Positions 45,701 to 52,366 of a stretch of DNA of 64,000 nucleotides are shown one piece after another. The translations under genes and the position numbers were made by a program. The DNA comes from Micromonospora qiuiae (GTDB lineage Bacteria > Actinomycetota > Actinomycetes > Mycobacteriales > Micromonosporaceae), in NCBI RefSeq assembly GCF_016863555.1, contig NZ_BOPC01000007.1, forward strand, positions 58,360 to 122,359, written 5' to 3'. A model generated the notes under the pieces. That model was not told the origin of the DNA. It saw nothing but the letters and a program-made list of their open reading frames with translations, and made no database searches. Within the stretch, counting starts at the first letter, position 1. Each line of letters begins with the position of its first letter.

Positions 45701-46191
45701 AGGTTCAGCGCGCGGGCCGCCTCGGCGAAGCGGACCACGCCGTAGAAGCCGTCGTGGTCGGTGACGGCGAGCGCGGTGAGCCCCAGCCGGACCGCCTCCT
45801 CGACCAGCTCCTCGGGGTGGCTCGCGCCGTCGAGGAAGCTGAAGTTGGTGTGCGCGTGCAGCTCGGCGTACGGCACCGCGCCATCGGGGCGGGTCAGCTC
45901 CGGCGGCCGGTAGTGCTCCCGGCTCCGGCTCCCGGCCGGCGAGTCACCTCCGTCGGCGTCGACCGCGAGCGGATCTACCACATGCAGGTGCCGCCCGCTC
46001 CCCTTCCCCTTCCCGCCCCCGCTCCCCGTCCCACCCCCGCTGCCCTTTCCGCCCCCGCTGCCCTTTCCGCCCCCGCTGCCCGTCCCACCCCCGCTGCCCG
46101 TCCCGCCCCCGCTGCCCTTTCCGCTTCCCGTCCGCCCGGAGAGCACCCGCTCCAACTCCGGCCACGACAGCTGCGGATTGTGGAAACTCAC
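42715..46191 (-). CDS. dnaE2: Error-prone DNA polymerase III alpha subunit DnaE2
   Basis: DnaE2 carries out damage-induced translesion synthesis with ImuB and ImuA'. The 1158-residue protein has an N-terminal PHP domain (AELHAHTNFSFLDGASHPEE and AVTDHDGFYG), the polymerase core with catalytic Asps in PDIDVDIESGRREEV, the helix-hairpin-helix region and an OB domain near the C-terminus. Between residues about 22 and 68 it has a low-complexity GSGGGK/T repeat absent from typical DnaE2. GTG at 46191 (MSFHNPQLSWPELERVL) matches the family start. Confidence 0.95.
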   Translation of the reverse strand: MSFHNPQLSWPELERVLSGRTGSGKGSGGGTGSGGGTGSGGGKGSGGGKGSGGGTGSGGGKGKGSGRHLHVVDPLAVDADGGDSPAGSRSREHYRPPELTRPDGAVPYAELHAHTNFSFLDGASHPEELVEEAVRLGLTALAVTDHDGFYGVVRFAEAARALNLPTIFGAELTLDLPGPQPGVPDPHGRHLLVLAHGHEGYARLATTIARAQLRGGEKGRPDYGELEEVAADLRDHVLVLTGCRKGHVPGALLTEGVDAAARELDRLTALFGAETVAVELTDHGHPVDGDRNDALAELAAAAGLPTVATNNVHYATPGRRRLATALAAVRARRSLDEIDGWLPAAGTAHLRSGAEMAARFAAYPGAVARAAEFGAELAFDLQLVAPQLPAYPVPPGHTEMSWLRHLTEQGARERYGPREAHPQAYAQLDHELNMIEELGFPGYFLVVYDIVEFCRRENIYCQGRGSAANSAVCYALRITNVDAVRHRLLFERFLAPERDGPPDIDVDIESGRREEVIQHVYARYGREHTAQVANVISYRPRSAVRDVAKAFGFSPGQQDAWSKQIDRWGDVARVDVPDIPEQVIEYANALQTFPRHLGIHSGGMVICDRPVIEVCPVEWGRMPGRSVLQWDKDDCAAVGLVKFDLLGLGMLSALHHGYDLIGMSLDLGDMTLDDPEVYEMLCRADSVGVFQVESRAQMATLPRLKPREFYDLVVEVALIRPGPIQGGSVHPYIRRRNGQEPVTYPHPLMRNALEKTLGVPLFQEQLMQLAIDLAGFDAAEADQLRRAMGAKRSVERMARIADRLYAGMAQRGITGELADDVYRKLTAFASYGFPESHAMSFAYLVYASSWLKRYHPGPFLAALLSAQPMGFYSPQTLVDDARRHGVEVRRPDVNASGAKAVLESTPETRWGSQPGEPPHAWGLGGPAVRLGLSSVRTLGDEVAERIEAERVAHGPYRDMPDLARRTGLTAAQLEALATADAFACFGLTRRQALWAAGAAAQDRPGRLSGTVTGADAPTLPGMAAVDRLVADVWATGLSPENHPARFVRPQLDALGAVPIDRLGRVEPGRRIRVGGIVTHRQRPGTAGGVTFLNLEDETGMLNVTCSPGLWQRYRRVARTSAGLVVRGRLQRHEGVINLVADRLEAIEPPVSPASRDFR
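45985..46128. repeat. 18-bp low-complexity repeat within dnaE2
   Basis: Repeated 18-bp units encode GSGGGK or GSGGGT about six times, followed by a degenerate end. The array interrupts the region between the first conserved helix and the PHP domain and is likely variable in length between strains. Confidence 0.85.
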
Positions 46192-46213
46192 GGTTTCTCC
46201 CCCGAGCTGGTGA

Positions 46214-46259
46214 ATCTTGGACCCGGAAGGCCCCTATGGGGGCAGAAAGCGTCCAAGAT
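46214..46259. repeat. ATCTTGGAC-type palindromic repeat, copy 1
   Basis: ATCTTGGAC (46214-46222) and GTCCAAGAT (46251-46259) flank an inner GGCCCC-TATG-GGGGC hairpin. Similarity to copy 2 at 48083-48128 continues about 20 bases beyond the right arm (CTGCTG-GAG-GATCTGG). It lies between dnaE2 and imuB. Confidence 0.85.
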
Positions 46260-46332
46260 CGCCTGCTGCGAGTGATCTGGCCAGCGTTCCGGCCCTCCCG
46301 GGGGTCGAGACGTACCAAGATCTGGATTCGTC

Positions 46333-47958
46333 TCAGTCATAGATCGCCTCGATCAGCCATCGACCGCGCTCCACGGCGAGCAGCAGCGCGGCGCCGTCGG
46401 CCAAGCGGACCTGGAACCGGGCCCGACGACGCGCCTCGGCGGGTGACCACCACCGCTCGTCGACCGGCCACGGGCCGGCCCAACCGACGATCTCGGCCGA
46501 CCCGCCCACACCGACTCCGCCGGCAACCTCCGCCGGCGCGTCGATGGTCAGCCGGGCCAGCGGGGCACTCACCGCCAACCGGGCGCTCACCACGACCGGT
46601 GCGCCGGTGGAGTCCAGCACGCTCGCCGCGAGCGGGATGGGCAGCACCACCGCCGGTGCCGGCGGCGGCAGCCGCCCGGGCCAGGATGGCATCGAGACAG
46701 GACCCACGCCGCCCTCCGGCAGTGGCGTGGCACCGGGGCGGGCGGGCAGCCGCTCGTCGCCCCAGGGCACCAGCCGCACCTGGTCAGCCGGTGACCGTCC
46801 GCCGCCGAGCACGGCGGTGACCACCGCCTCGGGGCCGAGCAGGCCCTGCACCCGGATCAGCGCCCGGCTCGCCCGCTCGCGTTCCACGCCGGTCTCGCCC
46901 CACAGCCCGGGTTGCAGCCCGGCCTGGGCGAGCACCCCGTCCGGGACCAGCCGCAGCCGGATGATCCCGGCGGTGGGGCGCTCCGGCCCGCCGCTGGAGC
47001 GGGCGCCGCCGGAGAGCCAGCCGTCCAACTGCCAGCGGACCCGGTCGGCGATCGCCGCCGGGCTGAGTAGGCCGTCGTGTCGCCAGACCCGGTGCAGCTC
47101 CTGGCCGTGCGCGGTGACCGCCTCGATGCCGAGCCGGGTGCAGGCCAGCCCGTGCCCGGCAAGGCGTTCGTGCAGCCGCGCGGCCAGCGTCCGGGCCGCG
47201 AACGCCGCGACGTCCACGCGGTCGATCGGCTCGTCGAGATCGGCGGTGACCGTCAGGTCGGCGGGGGGTCGCCGGACCGCGAGCGGTCGGTCGGCCCGAC
47301 CGCCCGCCAGCCGGTGGGCCAGCGCCCCGTCGAACCCGAACCGGGCCAGCACGTCGCCGGCGGGCAGCGCGGTGAAGTCACCGAGCGTACGCACTCCGAG
47401 CCGGCGCAGCAGATCGACCAGGGCGGGCCGGCCGAGCGCCTCGACGGGCTGGGCGGCGAGGAACTCGGGCGTCCCGCCGGGCGGCACGATTCGCCCCTGG
47501 CGAGCGGCCAGCCCAGCGGCGAACGTTCCGTCGGCGATGCCGACCTGACTCTCCACCGCACAGCTCTGCGCGACGTGCTCGACGATCCGCTCGGCCGCCG
47601 CCGCCTCGCCGCCGAGGTAGCGGCTCGGCCCCCGAGCGGCCAACGCGCAGGCCCCGGGGCGAATCACCTCGACCCCGACCGCGATCTCCTCGACCGCCGC
47701 CACCACCGGCTCGAAGGCCCGCGCGTCCCGCCCGGGGTCGTGGTCGACGACCGTGAGCCCTGGGCAGCGCCCCTGCGCCTCCCGCCGGCGCAGCCCCCGG
47801 CGCACTCCCTCGGCCCGAGCTCGCTCGGAGCAGGCAACCACCCGATTGGCGTGCAGCACCGCGACCGGGCCGGTGGCGGCCACCCCGTCGACGATTTCGG
47901 CAGCCAGCACCGGCCAGTCCGGACACCACAACACCAGCGTCCGCACAGCCTCACTCAC
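46333..47958 (-). CDS. imuB: Mutasome protein ImuB (inactive Y-family polymerase)
   Basis: ImuB is a Y-family polymerase homologue without catalytic activity that bridges DnaE2 to the sliding clamp. The 541-residue product starts SEAVRTLVLWCPDWPVLAA, where active polymerases have their first metal-binding Asp. It continues with VDHDPGRDARAFEPVVAAVE, a helix-hairpin-helix LLRRLGVRTLGDFTALP, and a C-terminal domain ending GRWLIEAIYD. The catalytic SLDE-type motif is absent. GTG 47958 is chosen by homology start. It lies between imuA' and dnaE2. Confidence 0.9.
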   Translation of the reverse strand: MSEAVRTLVLWCPDWPVLAAEIVDGVAATGPVAVLHANRVVACSERARAEGVRRGLRRREAQGRCPGLTVVDHDPGRDARAFEPVVAAVEEIAVGVEVIRPGACALAARGPSRYLGGEAAAAERIVEHVAQSCAVESQVGIADGTFAAGLAARQGRIVPPGGTPEFLAAQPVEALGRPALVDLLRRLGVRTLGDFTALPAGDVLARFGFDGALAHRLAGGRADRPLAVRRPPADLTVTADLDEPIDRVDVAAFAARTLAARLHERLAGHGLACTRLGIEAVTAHGQELHRVWRHDGLLSPAAIADRVRWQLDGWLSGGARSSGGPERPTAGIIRLRLVPDGVLAQAGLQPGLWGETGVERERASRALIRVQGLLGPEAVVTAVLGGGRSPADQVRLVPWGDERLPARPGATPLPEGGVGPVSMPSWPGRLPPPAPAVVLPIPLAASVLDSTGAPVVVSARLAVSAPLARLTIDAPAEVAGGVGVGGSAEIVGWAGPWPVDERWWSPAEARRRARFQVRLADGAALLLAVERGRWLIEAIYD

Positions 47959-48082
47959 GCCCGTCCCCTCGCCCATCCCCGCCCCCACACCCGCCCCGTC
48001 CCCTCGCCCATCCCCTCCGATCCGGCCGGCAGACCGAACCACCTCGCTCCGATTTATCCCGAAAGTCACCCCACTGCGATGG

Positions 48083-48128
48083 ATCTTGGACTCGGAAGGC
48101 CCCTCTGGGGGCAGAAAGTGTCCAAGAT
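48083..48128. repeat. ATCTTGGAC-type palindromic repeat, copy 2
   Basis: ATCTTGGAC (48083-48091) and GTCCAAGAT (48120-48128) enclose GGCCCC-TCTG-GGGGC. It is in the same orientation as copy 1 and again lies between two genes of the mutasome cassette (imuB and imuA'). Confidence 0.85.
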
Positions 48129-48173
48129 TGTCTGCTGGGAGCGATCTGGGCGCCGCGTGCTCGGAGAGACCGC

Positions 48174-48240
48174 GATCTTGCACTTTTGGTCGCCGCATAA
48201 GCCGCGAAATACTCATCTCGACGACCACAAGTGCATGATC
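48174..48240. repeat. ATCTTGCAC-type palindromic repeat, copy 1
   Basis: GATCTTGCACTTTTGGTCG (48174-48192) pairs imperfectly with 48219-48240. The second family member is at 61317-61384. Its right arm contains the stop codon and last codons of imuA', so it has been incorporated into that gene's 3' end. Confidence 0.85.
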
Positions 48241-48992
48241 GCCGCGCGCTCGCCAGAAGGCGTGCTGCGGGGGCGGCCGGCTGGGGGGATGACCCGGGTC
48301 AGGTCGTCGCCGGGGAGCCAGATCCTGACCTCCTTGGGGCGGGCGGCGGCGCCCCGGCCGCGGGCCGAGATGGTCACCTCCCGGCGGCGCAGTCGGCCCC
48401 GGCCCGTGCCGAGTCCGTCCCACACCCCGCGAACCACCCGGAGCATCACGTCCGCGCCGTCCCACCGGCCGTACGGCACGAGCACGCAGCCGCGCTGCCG
48501 GGCTCGCGCGGCCAGCCGGCTGGCCACCGAGGCGGAGACGGTGTCCGGAACGGTGGTGACCACCACGTCGACCCCGTCGATGAGCGCGGCGACGACGGTG
48601 GGCCAGTCGGGCCCCGGCTGCGGCACCAGGGCGAGCCGGTCCAGGGCGATGCCGGCCTCGGCCGCCGCGCCCGCCCCGAAGGTCGGCATCCCCACCACGG
48701 CACACCAGGAACCGGCCCGGGACGCCTCGGCGAGCAGAGCGATCAGCAACGACGTGGCGCCGCTGTGCCGGGACTGCCCGACGCCGACCGAGCCAGTGCC
48801 GACCGAGCCGGTGCCGGCCGAGCCAGTGCCGACCGCGATGGTGCTGCCGCGCCGCAGCCCTCGGCCGGGCAGCAGCCCGGTCAACTCGGGCCGCACGGGC
48901 AACACCCGATGCCCGCCCGCCGGGTCGGGCGCGCTGGCCGGGCGTACCAACTCGGCCAACGCGGCGGAACCGACCACCATGCGGCCCGCCAT
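48213..48992 (-). CDS. imuA': Mutasome protein ImuA' (RecA-like)
   Basis: A 259-residue protein in the position of ImuA' (Rv3395c). Features are ALAELVRP at the N-terminus, LLPGRGLRRGSTIAV, GATSLLIALLAEASRAGSWCAVVG, DVVVTTVPDTVSASVASRLAARARQRGCVLV, seen in parts, and a C-terminal VRIWLPGDDLTRV. A GTGS repeat (48771-48830) lies where RecA-like ATPases have a P-loop, and no canonical Walker A is visible. The last nine residues come from a dispersed repeat. ATG 48992 has GGGGGTAGG upstream. Confidence 0.82.
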   Translation of the reverse strand: MAGRMVVGSAALAELVRPASAPDPAGGHRVLPVRPELTGLLPGRGLRRGSTIAVGTGSAGTGSVGTGSVGVGQSRHSGATSLLIALLAEASRAGSWCAVVGMPTFGAGAAAEAGIALDRLALVPQPGPDWPTVVAALIDGVDVVVTTVPDTVSASVASRLAARARQRGCVLVPYGRWDGADVMLRVVRGVWDGLGTGRGRLRRREVTISARGRGAAARPKEVRIWLPGDDLTRVIPPAGRPRSTPSGERAAIMHLWSSR

Positions 48993-49125
48993 CGGACCTA
49001 CCCCCCGTCGTGTCGCCACCGGACGTTCGCCGGTGGATGGTGCTGTTCGTGGATCAGAAAGACATGTCGTGCCGGACGACGTCCGGCCACCCTGGGTCCC
49101 GCCGGTGGTGGCCGGACGCCGCGAC

Positions 49126-49575
49126 TCAGGCGACGAGACCGTCGATCGCCGGCTGGTGCGCCAGGCCGAGTGCGGACTCCACCACCGCCACGAACTCCTC
49201 GGCGGCGCGGAGCAGGTCGTCGGCTTCCCGGGCGGTGACCACCCGGGGTATGCCGGCCTCTGCGGCGGCCCGCTTGCCGGCCGCGAGGGCGAAGTAGCTG
49301 GCCCATTCGTCGAGCTCGGGGGCGACGCCGGCGAGCAGGACCCAGACGCTGGTGGCCCGGTTGCGTCGGGTGGGCGCGGGACGGGCGCGGGCGGCGAGCA
49401 CCCCGGCGGCGGCGCGCAGCGCCGCGAGGTGGGCGGCGGCGTACCGGAGGCCGTCGGGGCGGGTCAGGGCGGCCTCGGCGAGACCCTGCCGGGCCACTGC
49501 GAGCAGCTGGGCGGGGGTGCGGTGCGGCAGCACGTGGGCGGGCACCGCCAGCGCCTGGGCCGGAGTGGTCGGCAT
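49126..49575 (-). CDS. SAV_6107-family HEPN domain protein
   Basis: A 149-residue alpha-helical protein of the actinobacterial SAV_6107 HEPN family, which sits beside translesion polymerase genes. It has RYAAAH at residues 44-49, fitting the R-x4-H motif of HEPN ribonucleases, then RNRATSVWVLLAG and PELDEWASYFALAAGKRAA. ATG 49575 follows TGGAGGG. It is the first gene of the cassette continuing to imuA', imuB and dnaE2, downstream of two LexA-like boxes. Its biochemical role is not established. Confidence 0.85.
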   Translation of the reverse strand: MPTTPAQALAVPAHVLPHRTPAQLLAVARQGLAEAALTRPDGLRYAAAHLAALRAAAGVLAARARPAPTRRNRATSVWVLLAGVAPELDEWASYFALAAGKRAAAEAGIPRVVTAREADDLLRAAEEFVAVVESALGLAHQPAIDGLVA

Positions 49576-49885
49576 GGGTCTCCCTCCAGATGGGCCGGTG
49601 CGGGCGCATCGCGCGACGGAAAGCGACTCCGACGACGCGAGGCACCCGTGGTGGGCGGTGCGGAGGAAGACGCACCAGGTGGGGTGGCCGGCCGGGCGTG
49701 GAGCTTCCCCACACCACACCCGGCCGGCGTACCGGCGGGTCCGTCGTCCGCCGCCCGGGGGTCGTGGGCGGCGGACGACGGTCCTGCCTGACGGGCCCGG
49801 ACTCGCGACTGCCCGGGGCCCGGTGCGGCCCGGGGTGCCGCACCTGTCGGAAGCCGGTGCCGCGAAACACCCGCTCCCGAGGGGT

Positions 49886-49922
49886 TGGAACGAACGTTCG
49901 AGGCAATCGAACACCCGTTCTA
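49886..49922 (-). promoter_or_regulatory. Two LexA-like SOS boxes
   Basis: TGGAACGAACGTTCGA (49886-49901) and TCGAACACCCGTTCTA (49907-49922) both contain GAAC-N4-GTTC, the Gram-positive LexA core; the second also has TCGAAC. Their centres are 21 bp apart, two helical turns. They stand 310-350 bp upstream of the HEPN gene, the first of the mutasome genes, and no plus-strand gene lies near. The 49576-49885 stretch holds no gene I can support. Confidence 0.72.
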
Positions 49923-50095
49923 ACTACTGCTGACAGTACACCCTTCCGCCGGCGAAAATGCAACGCGTGGCGCGCCGTACATCCGACGAACTCCGACGAT
50001 CCCCGCGACCGTTCGGGCAGAGACCGGCAACAGGTGGTGGCGGCGAGGCGGGTCCAAGCGCGGTGGCCACTGCGCCTGGTGATGTGGACGGGCGC

Positions 50096-50260
50096 GGGTT
50101 GCGGCATCTCGGGGTGTTCGGGTGCCCGGCGCGGGCGCGGGTTGCGGCATCTCGGTGCATCCCATCCTTTGGCGGCACGGGTTGCGGCATGTTGGGGTCT
50201 CCGGGCCGATTGAGACCGCGAGTTGCGGCGCCCTGTGCGCGGGGTCGCGAGTTGCGGCGT
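50096..50260. repeat. Array of five degenerate GGTTGCGGC repeats
   Basis: GGGTTGCGGCAT occurs at 50096, 50139 and 50179. Variants GAGTTGCGGCG and GAGTTGCGGCGT follow at 50220 and 50249. Spacing is 43, 40, 41 and 29 bases. The sequence between repeats is GC-rich and not conserved. The rest of 49923-50335 holds no gene I can support. Confidence 0.75.
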
Positions 50261-50335
50261 CTTGTAAGCCAGTGCCCGTTGCCGACGTGGTCTCGTCGTC
50301 CGGCCGCCTGACGTGCCTGGACCCGCCTCCCGTCG

Positions 50336-50599
50336 TCATCGCCCTCTTGCCGGTCGCGCATGGTCGCCCCGGTTTCCGCGACACGCCGGGGCGACGTGCA
50401 GTCCGGCCTTCATCACGAAGATGGACCGCCGGTCCACCGCGTCGCCCTTCTTGTCGATCTGGTAGCCCTCCAACCAGATCCATCCGTCGTACGTGGGCCG
50501 GTCCAGCACCCGGATCACGCGGAACAGGATCGGCTTGGAGAACTGCACGCTAGCCTGCCGACCCACGAGAAGCAGGTCACCAGCCCGGAGGCTGATCAC
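50336..50599 (-). CDS. Conserved small protein, third gene of coupled triplet
   Basis: An 87-residue protein of unknown function beginning ISLRAGDLLLVGRQASVQF and continuing FRVIRVLDRPTYDGWIWLEGYQ, then GDAVDRRSIFV. The regular beta-strand pattern with aromatic residues suggests a small barrel-like domain. I recognise the sequence type as recurring in Micromonosporaceae beside XRE/DUF5753 genes, but no function is known to me. GTG 50599 overlaps the upstream stop (GTGA). The C-terminal 15 residues are Arg/Gly-rich. Confidence 0.65.
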   Translation of the reverse strand: MISLRAGDLLLVGRQASVQFSKPILFRVIRVLDRPTYDGWIWLEGYQIDKKGDAVDRRSIFVMKAGLHVAPACRGNRGDHARPARGR

Positions 50600-50814
50600 G
50601 GCAGCCACCCGAGGAAGCGACGATGGAGAACACCGGCAGGCTCCCAGCCCATGTCCTGCGTCGCGGACACCAGACACGACGCCATGTAGATCGACAACGA
50701 GACCGGAGCATCCTCGTACTCGATCAGCAACTCTCGGCGGCGAGTGCGGCAGGGCCAGGGCGATCCACACCCCGCGCAGACCCAGATCGGCAGCACCGGC
50801 CCGTGCGCCGTCAC
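50596..50814 (-). CDS. Small Cys-rich protein, second gene of coupled triplet
   Basis: A 72-residue protein with VCAGCGSPWPCRTRRREL near the N-terminus, a C-x2-C and third Cys that may bind zinc. It continues YEDAPVSLSIYMASCLVSATQD and ends LHRRFLGWLP. Function is unknown. GTG 50814 overlaps the previous stop by GTGA, and the next gene starts by GTGA overlap, so all three are translationally coupled. Confidence 0.68.
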   Translation of the reverse strand: MTAHGPVLPIWVCAGCGSPWPCRTRRRELLIEYEDAPVSLSIYMASCLVSATQDMGWEPAGVLHRRFLGWLP

Positions 50815-50996
50815 GCGGACTCCCCCGGCCAATGACCCCGGTTGATCGGCACCCGATGCCGAACCCGGCACGGTAACTCGTTCCCGCAGCGACAGACCAT
50901 CCGCCACCTGATCCACGACCACACCGGCCGGTGCCTACGCCGAAGCGTCAGCGCAACGACGGCCAAGTAGTGGTCGTAGGTGACTCGCCGGATCAT
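50811..50996 (-). CDS. Small basic Cys-containing protein, first gene of coupled triplet
   Basis: A 61-residue basic protein: MIRRVTYDHYLAVVALTLRR, then WSWIRWRMVCRCGNELPCRV with a C-x-C and third Cys like those of its neighbour, ending in HWPGESA. ATG 50996 has GAGGAGAGG upstream; ATG 51035 is in frame but less well placed. It opens the minus-strand triplet and faces the XRE regulator across a 164-base region with a palindrome. Confidence 0.65.
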   Translation of the reverse strand: MIRRVTYDHYLAVVALTLRRRHRPVWSWIRWRMVCRCGNELPCRVRHRVPINRGHWPGESA

Positions 50997-51087
50997 CTGC
51001 CTCTCCTCGCGTGAGGGGAGCGGCAGCCGGGCCACGCACGGTCATCCGACCACCACACCCAGCAACACCGTCTCACGCACAAACAGA

Positions 51088-51104
51088 ATCCGCAATATGC
51101 GGAT
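51088..51104. promoter_or_regulatory. Candidate operator of the XRE module
   Basis: ATCCGCAATATGCGGAT is a perfect 7-bp inverted repeat around ATA, in an AT-richer stretch between the divergent small-gene triplet and the XRE regulator. It is 57 bases before the XRE start and 92 before the triplet. Its size and symmetry fit a dimeric helix-turn-helix protein; the adjacent regulator is the obvious candidate. Confidence 0.6.
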
Positions 51105-51160
51105 CGCGTAAGTGAAACTCGCCTGTATGCCGAAAGAGATCAGCGCCTTCGCATGGCAAG

Positions 51161-52045
51161 ATGACGGGCATGGCTCAACGTCAAAGCCCTACCGCCAGGC
51201 GTCGGCGCCTTGCGCTCACCCTGCGGCAACTGCGGGATCGGGCCGGCTTTACCTCAGTCGAAGCCGCCCGGCGCGTTGACCATGACGCGAGCTGGCTCAG
51301 CCGCATCGAGACAGCCGAGGTCCGGCCCCACCCGAACGACGTGCGGGCACTCCTCACCCTTTACGGAGTGGAGGGTGAGCAGGCCGAAGCCGTGATCGCG
51401 GTAGCCCGGCAAGCGAAGCAGCGCGGATGGTGGCAGCGATACAGCGACGTCCTGCCCGACTGGTTCGCCGCGTACGTCGGGATGGAGTCCGAAGCGTCCG
51501 TCGTCCGCACCTACGAGTGCCAGATGGTGCACGGCTTGTTGCAGACCGAGGAGTACGCACGAGCCGCGTTCCAGGGCGCTCCGGTGCCGATGCGAGCCGA
51601 GGAGGTGGAGCGACAGGTCGCTCTACGGATGGAGCGACAGGCCATCCTCACAGGTGACGATCCGCCGATGCTGCGTGTGGTCATCGACGAGGGAGCGGCC
51701 AGGCGCATGGTCGGTGGACCCAAGGTGCTACGCGAGCAGATCGATCGGCTCATCGGATACTCCACAAACAACCACGTGCAGATCCAACTCTTGCCGTTCG
51801 GCGCAGGTACCGGCTTCGACGGCAGCTTTACCCTTCTCGACTTCCCGCCGATGCCCGAACCCTACCCAGACGCAGCCGAGGAGCGCATGGTCTACGTCGA
51901 CACCTTGACCGGAGCGCTCTACCTGGAGCGTCCCGCCGAGGTTGCGGCATACGCTACGGCGTTCGAGCAGTTATGCGCCGTGGCTCTTTCACCTTCGGCT
52001 ACGCGCGATGCCCTGAGTAGGATCGCCCAAGAACTGGATGCGTAG
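51161..52045 (+). CDS. XRE-family regulator with DUF5753 domain
   Basis: The 294-residue protein has an N-terminal helix-turn-helix (LRQLRDRAGFTSVEAARRVD, about residues 21-40, then SWLSRIETAEVRP) and a C-terminal DUF5753 ligand-type domain from about residue 100 (MVHGLLQTEEYARAAF, IQLLPFGAG, MVYVDTL, YLERP). The type includes WhiJ-like regulators of Streptomyces. A DUF397 gene follows directly. A second ATG at 51170 is an alternative start, seven bases after CAAGAT, which would make the mRNA leaderless. Confidence 0.93.
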   Translation: MTGMAQRQSPTARRRRLALTLRQLRDRAGFTSVEAARRVDHDASWLSRIETAEVRPHPNDVRALLTLYGVEGEQAEAVIAVARQAKQRGWWQRYSDVLPDWFAAYVGMESEASVVRTYECQMVHGLLQTEEYARAAFQGAPVPMRAEEVERQVALRMERQAILTGDDPPMLRVVIDEGAARRMVGGPKVLREQIDRLIGYSTNNHVQIQLLPFGAGTGFDGSFTLLDFPPMPEPYPDAAEERMVYVDTLTGALYLERPAEVAAYATAFEQLCAVALSPSATRDALSRIAQELDA

Positions 52046-52058
52046 GAAGAGGTGTGGC

Positions 52059-52256
52059 GTGGAGGTTTCTCGCGCCGTGTGGCGCAAGAGCACACGCTCT
52101 GGCTCGTCGGGTAGCTGCGTTGAGGTGGCTGACAACCTGCCGAACGCCATTGCTGTCCGCGACAGCAAGGATCGGCGGGGGCCGGTCCTGTCCTTCACCG
52201 CCGACCAGTGGACCGGCTTCGTCCAGGGCATCAAGGGCGGCACGTTCAACGCCTGA
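52059..52256 (+). CDS. DUF397 small protein
   Basis: A 65-residue protein of the DUF397 family with the hallmark WRKSTRSGSSGSCVEVADN and VRDSKDRRGPVLSFTADQW, ending in FVQGIKGG. Family members pair with DUF5753 XRE regulators and are thought to modulate them, in a manner compared with toxin-antitoxin or anti-regulator pairs. GTG 52059 is preferred (GAGG about seven bases upstream); ATG 52038 overlaps the end of the regulator gene. Confidence 0.9.
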   Translation: MEVSRAVWRKSTRSGSSGSCVEVADNLPNAIAVRDSKDRRGPVLSFTADQWTGFVQGIKGGTFNA

Positions 52257-52366
52257 GCGACGGTGCCGGGCGTGGTGACCGCGAGTGCCCCCACCCGGCG
52301 ACCGCAATCGTCCGACGCGACGTGGCCGGGTGCGCCGGCCGCCCGCGTACCGGGAAGAATGGCGGG

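Noticed and set aside
41050..46275. Very long plus-strand open frame antisense to dnaE2 and the sugar-binding protein gene
   Set aside because: High GC content leaves antisense frames open; the translation is rich in Arg, Gly, His and Gln without any domain, while the minus strand encodes clear proteins.
49126..49914. Longer HEPN protein starting inside the LexA-like boxes
   Set aside because: The extra N-terminal 113 codons are Arg/Pro/Gly-rich with no conservation pattern; ATG 49575 has a good TGGAGGG and matches the family start.
50096..50260. CRISPR array
   Set aside because: Repeats are short (about 12 bases), degenerate, unevenly spaced and without cas genes nearby.
49920..50483. Minus-strand frame of 187 codons across the GGTTGCGGC repeats
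   Set aside because: Its sequence is the repeat array read in frame and overlaps the better supported third gene of the small-protein triplet in another frame.
50336..52256. Prophage or integrative element
   Set aside because: No integrase, transposase, att-like direct repeats or tRNA flank the module; only small genes and a regulator pair are present.
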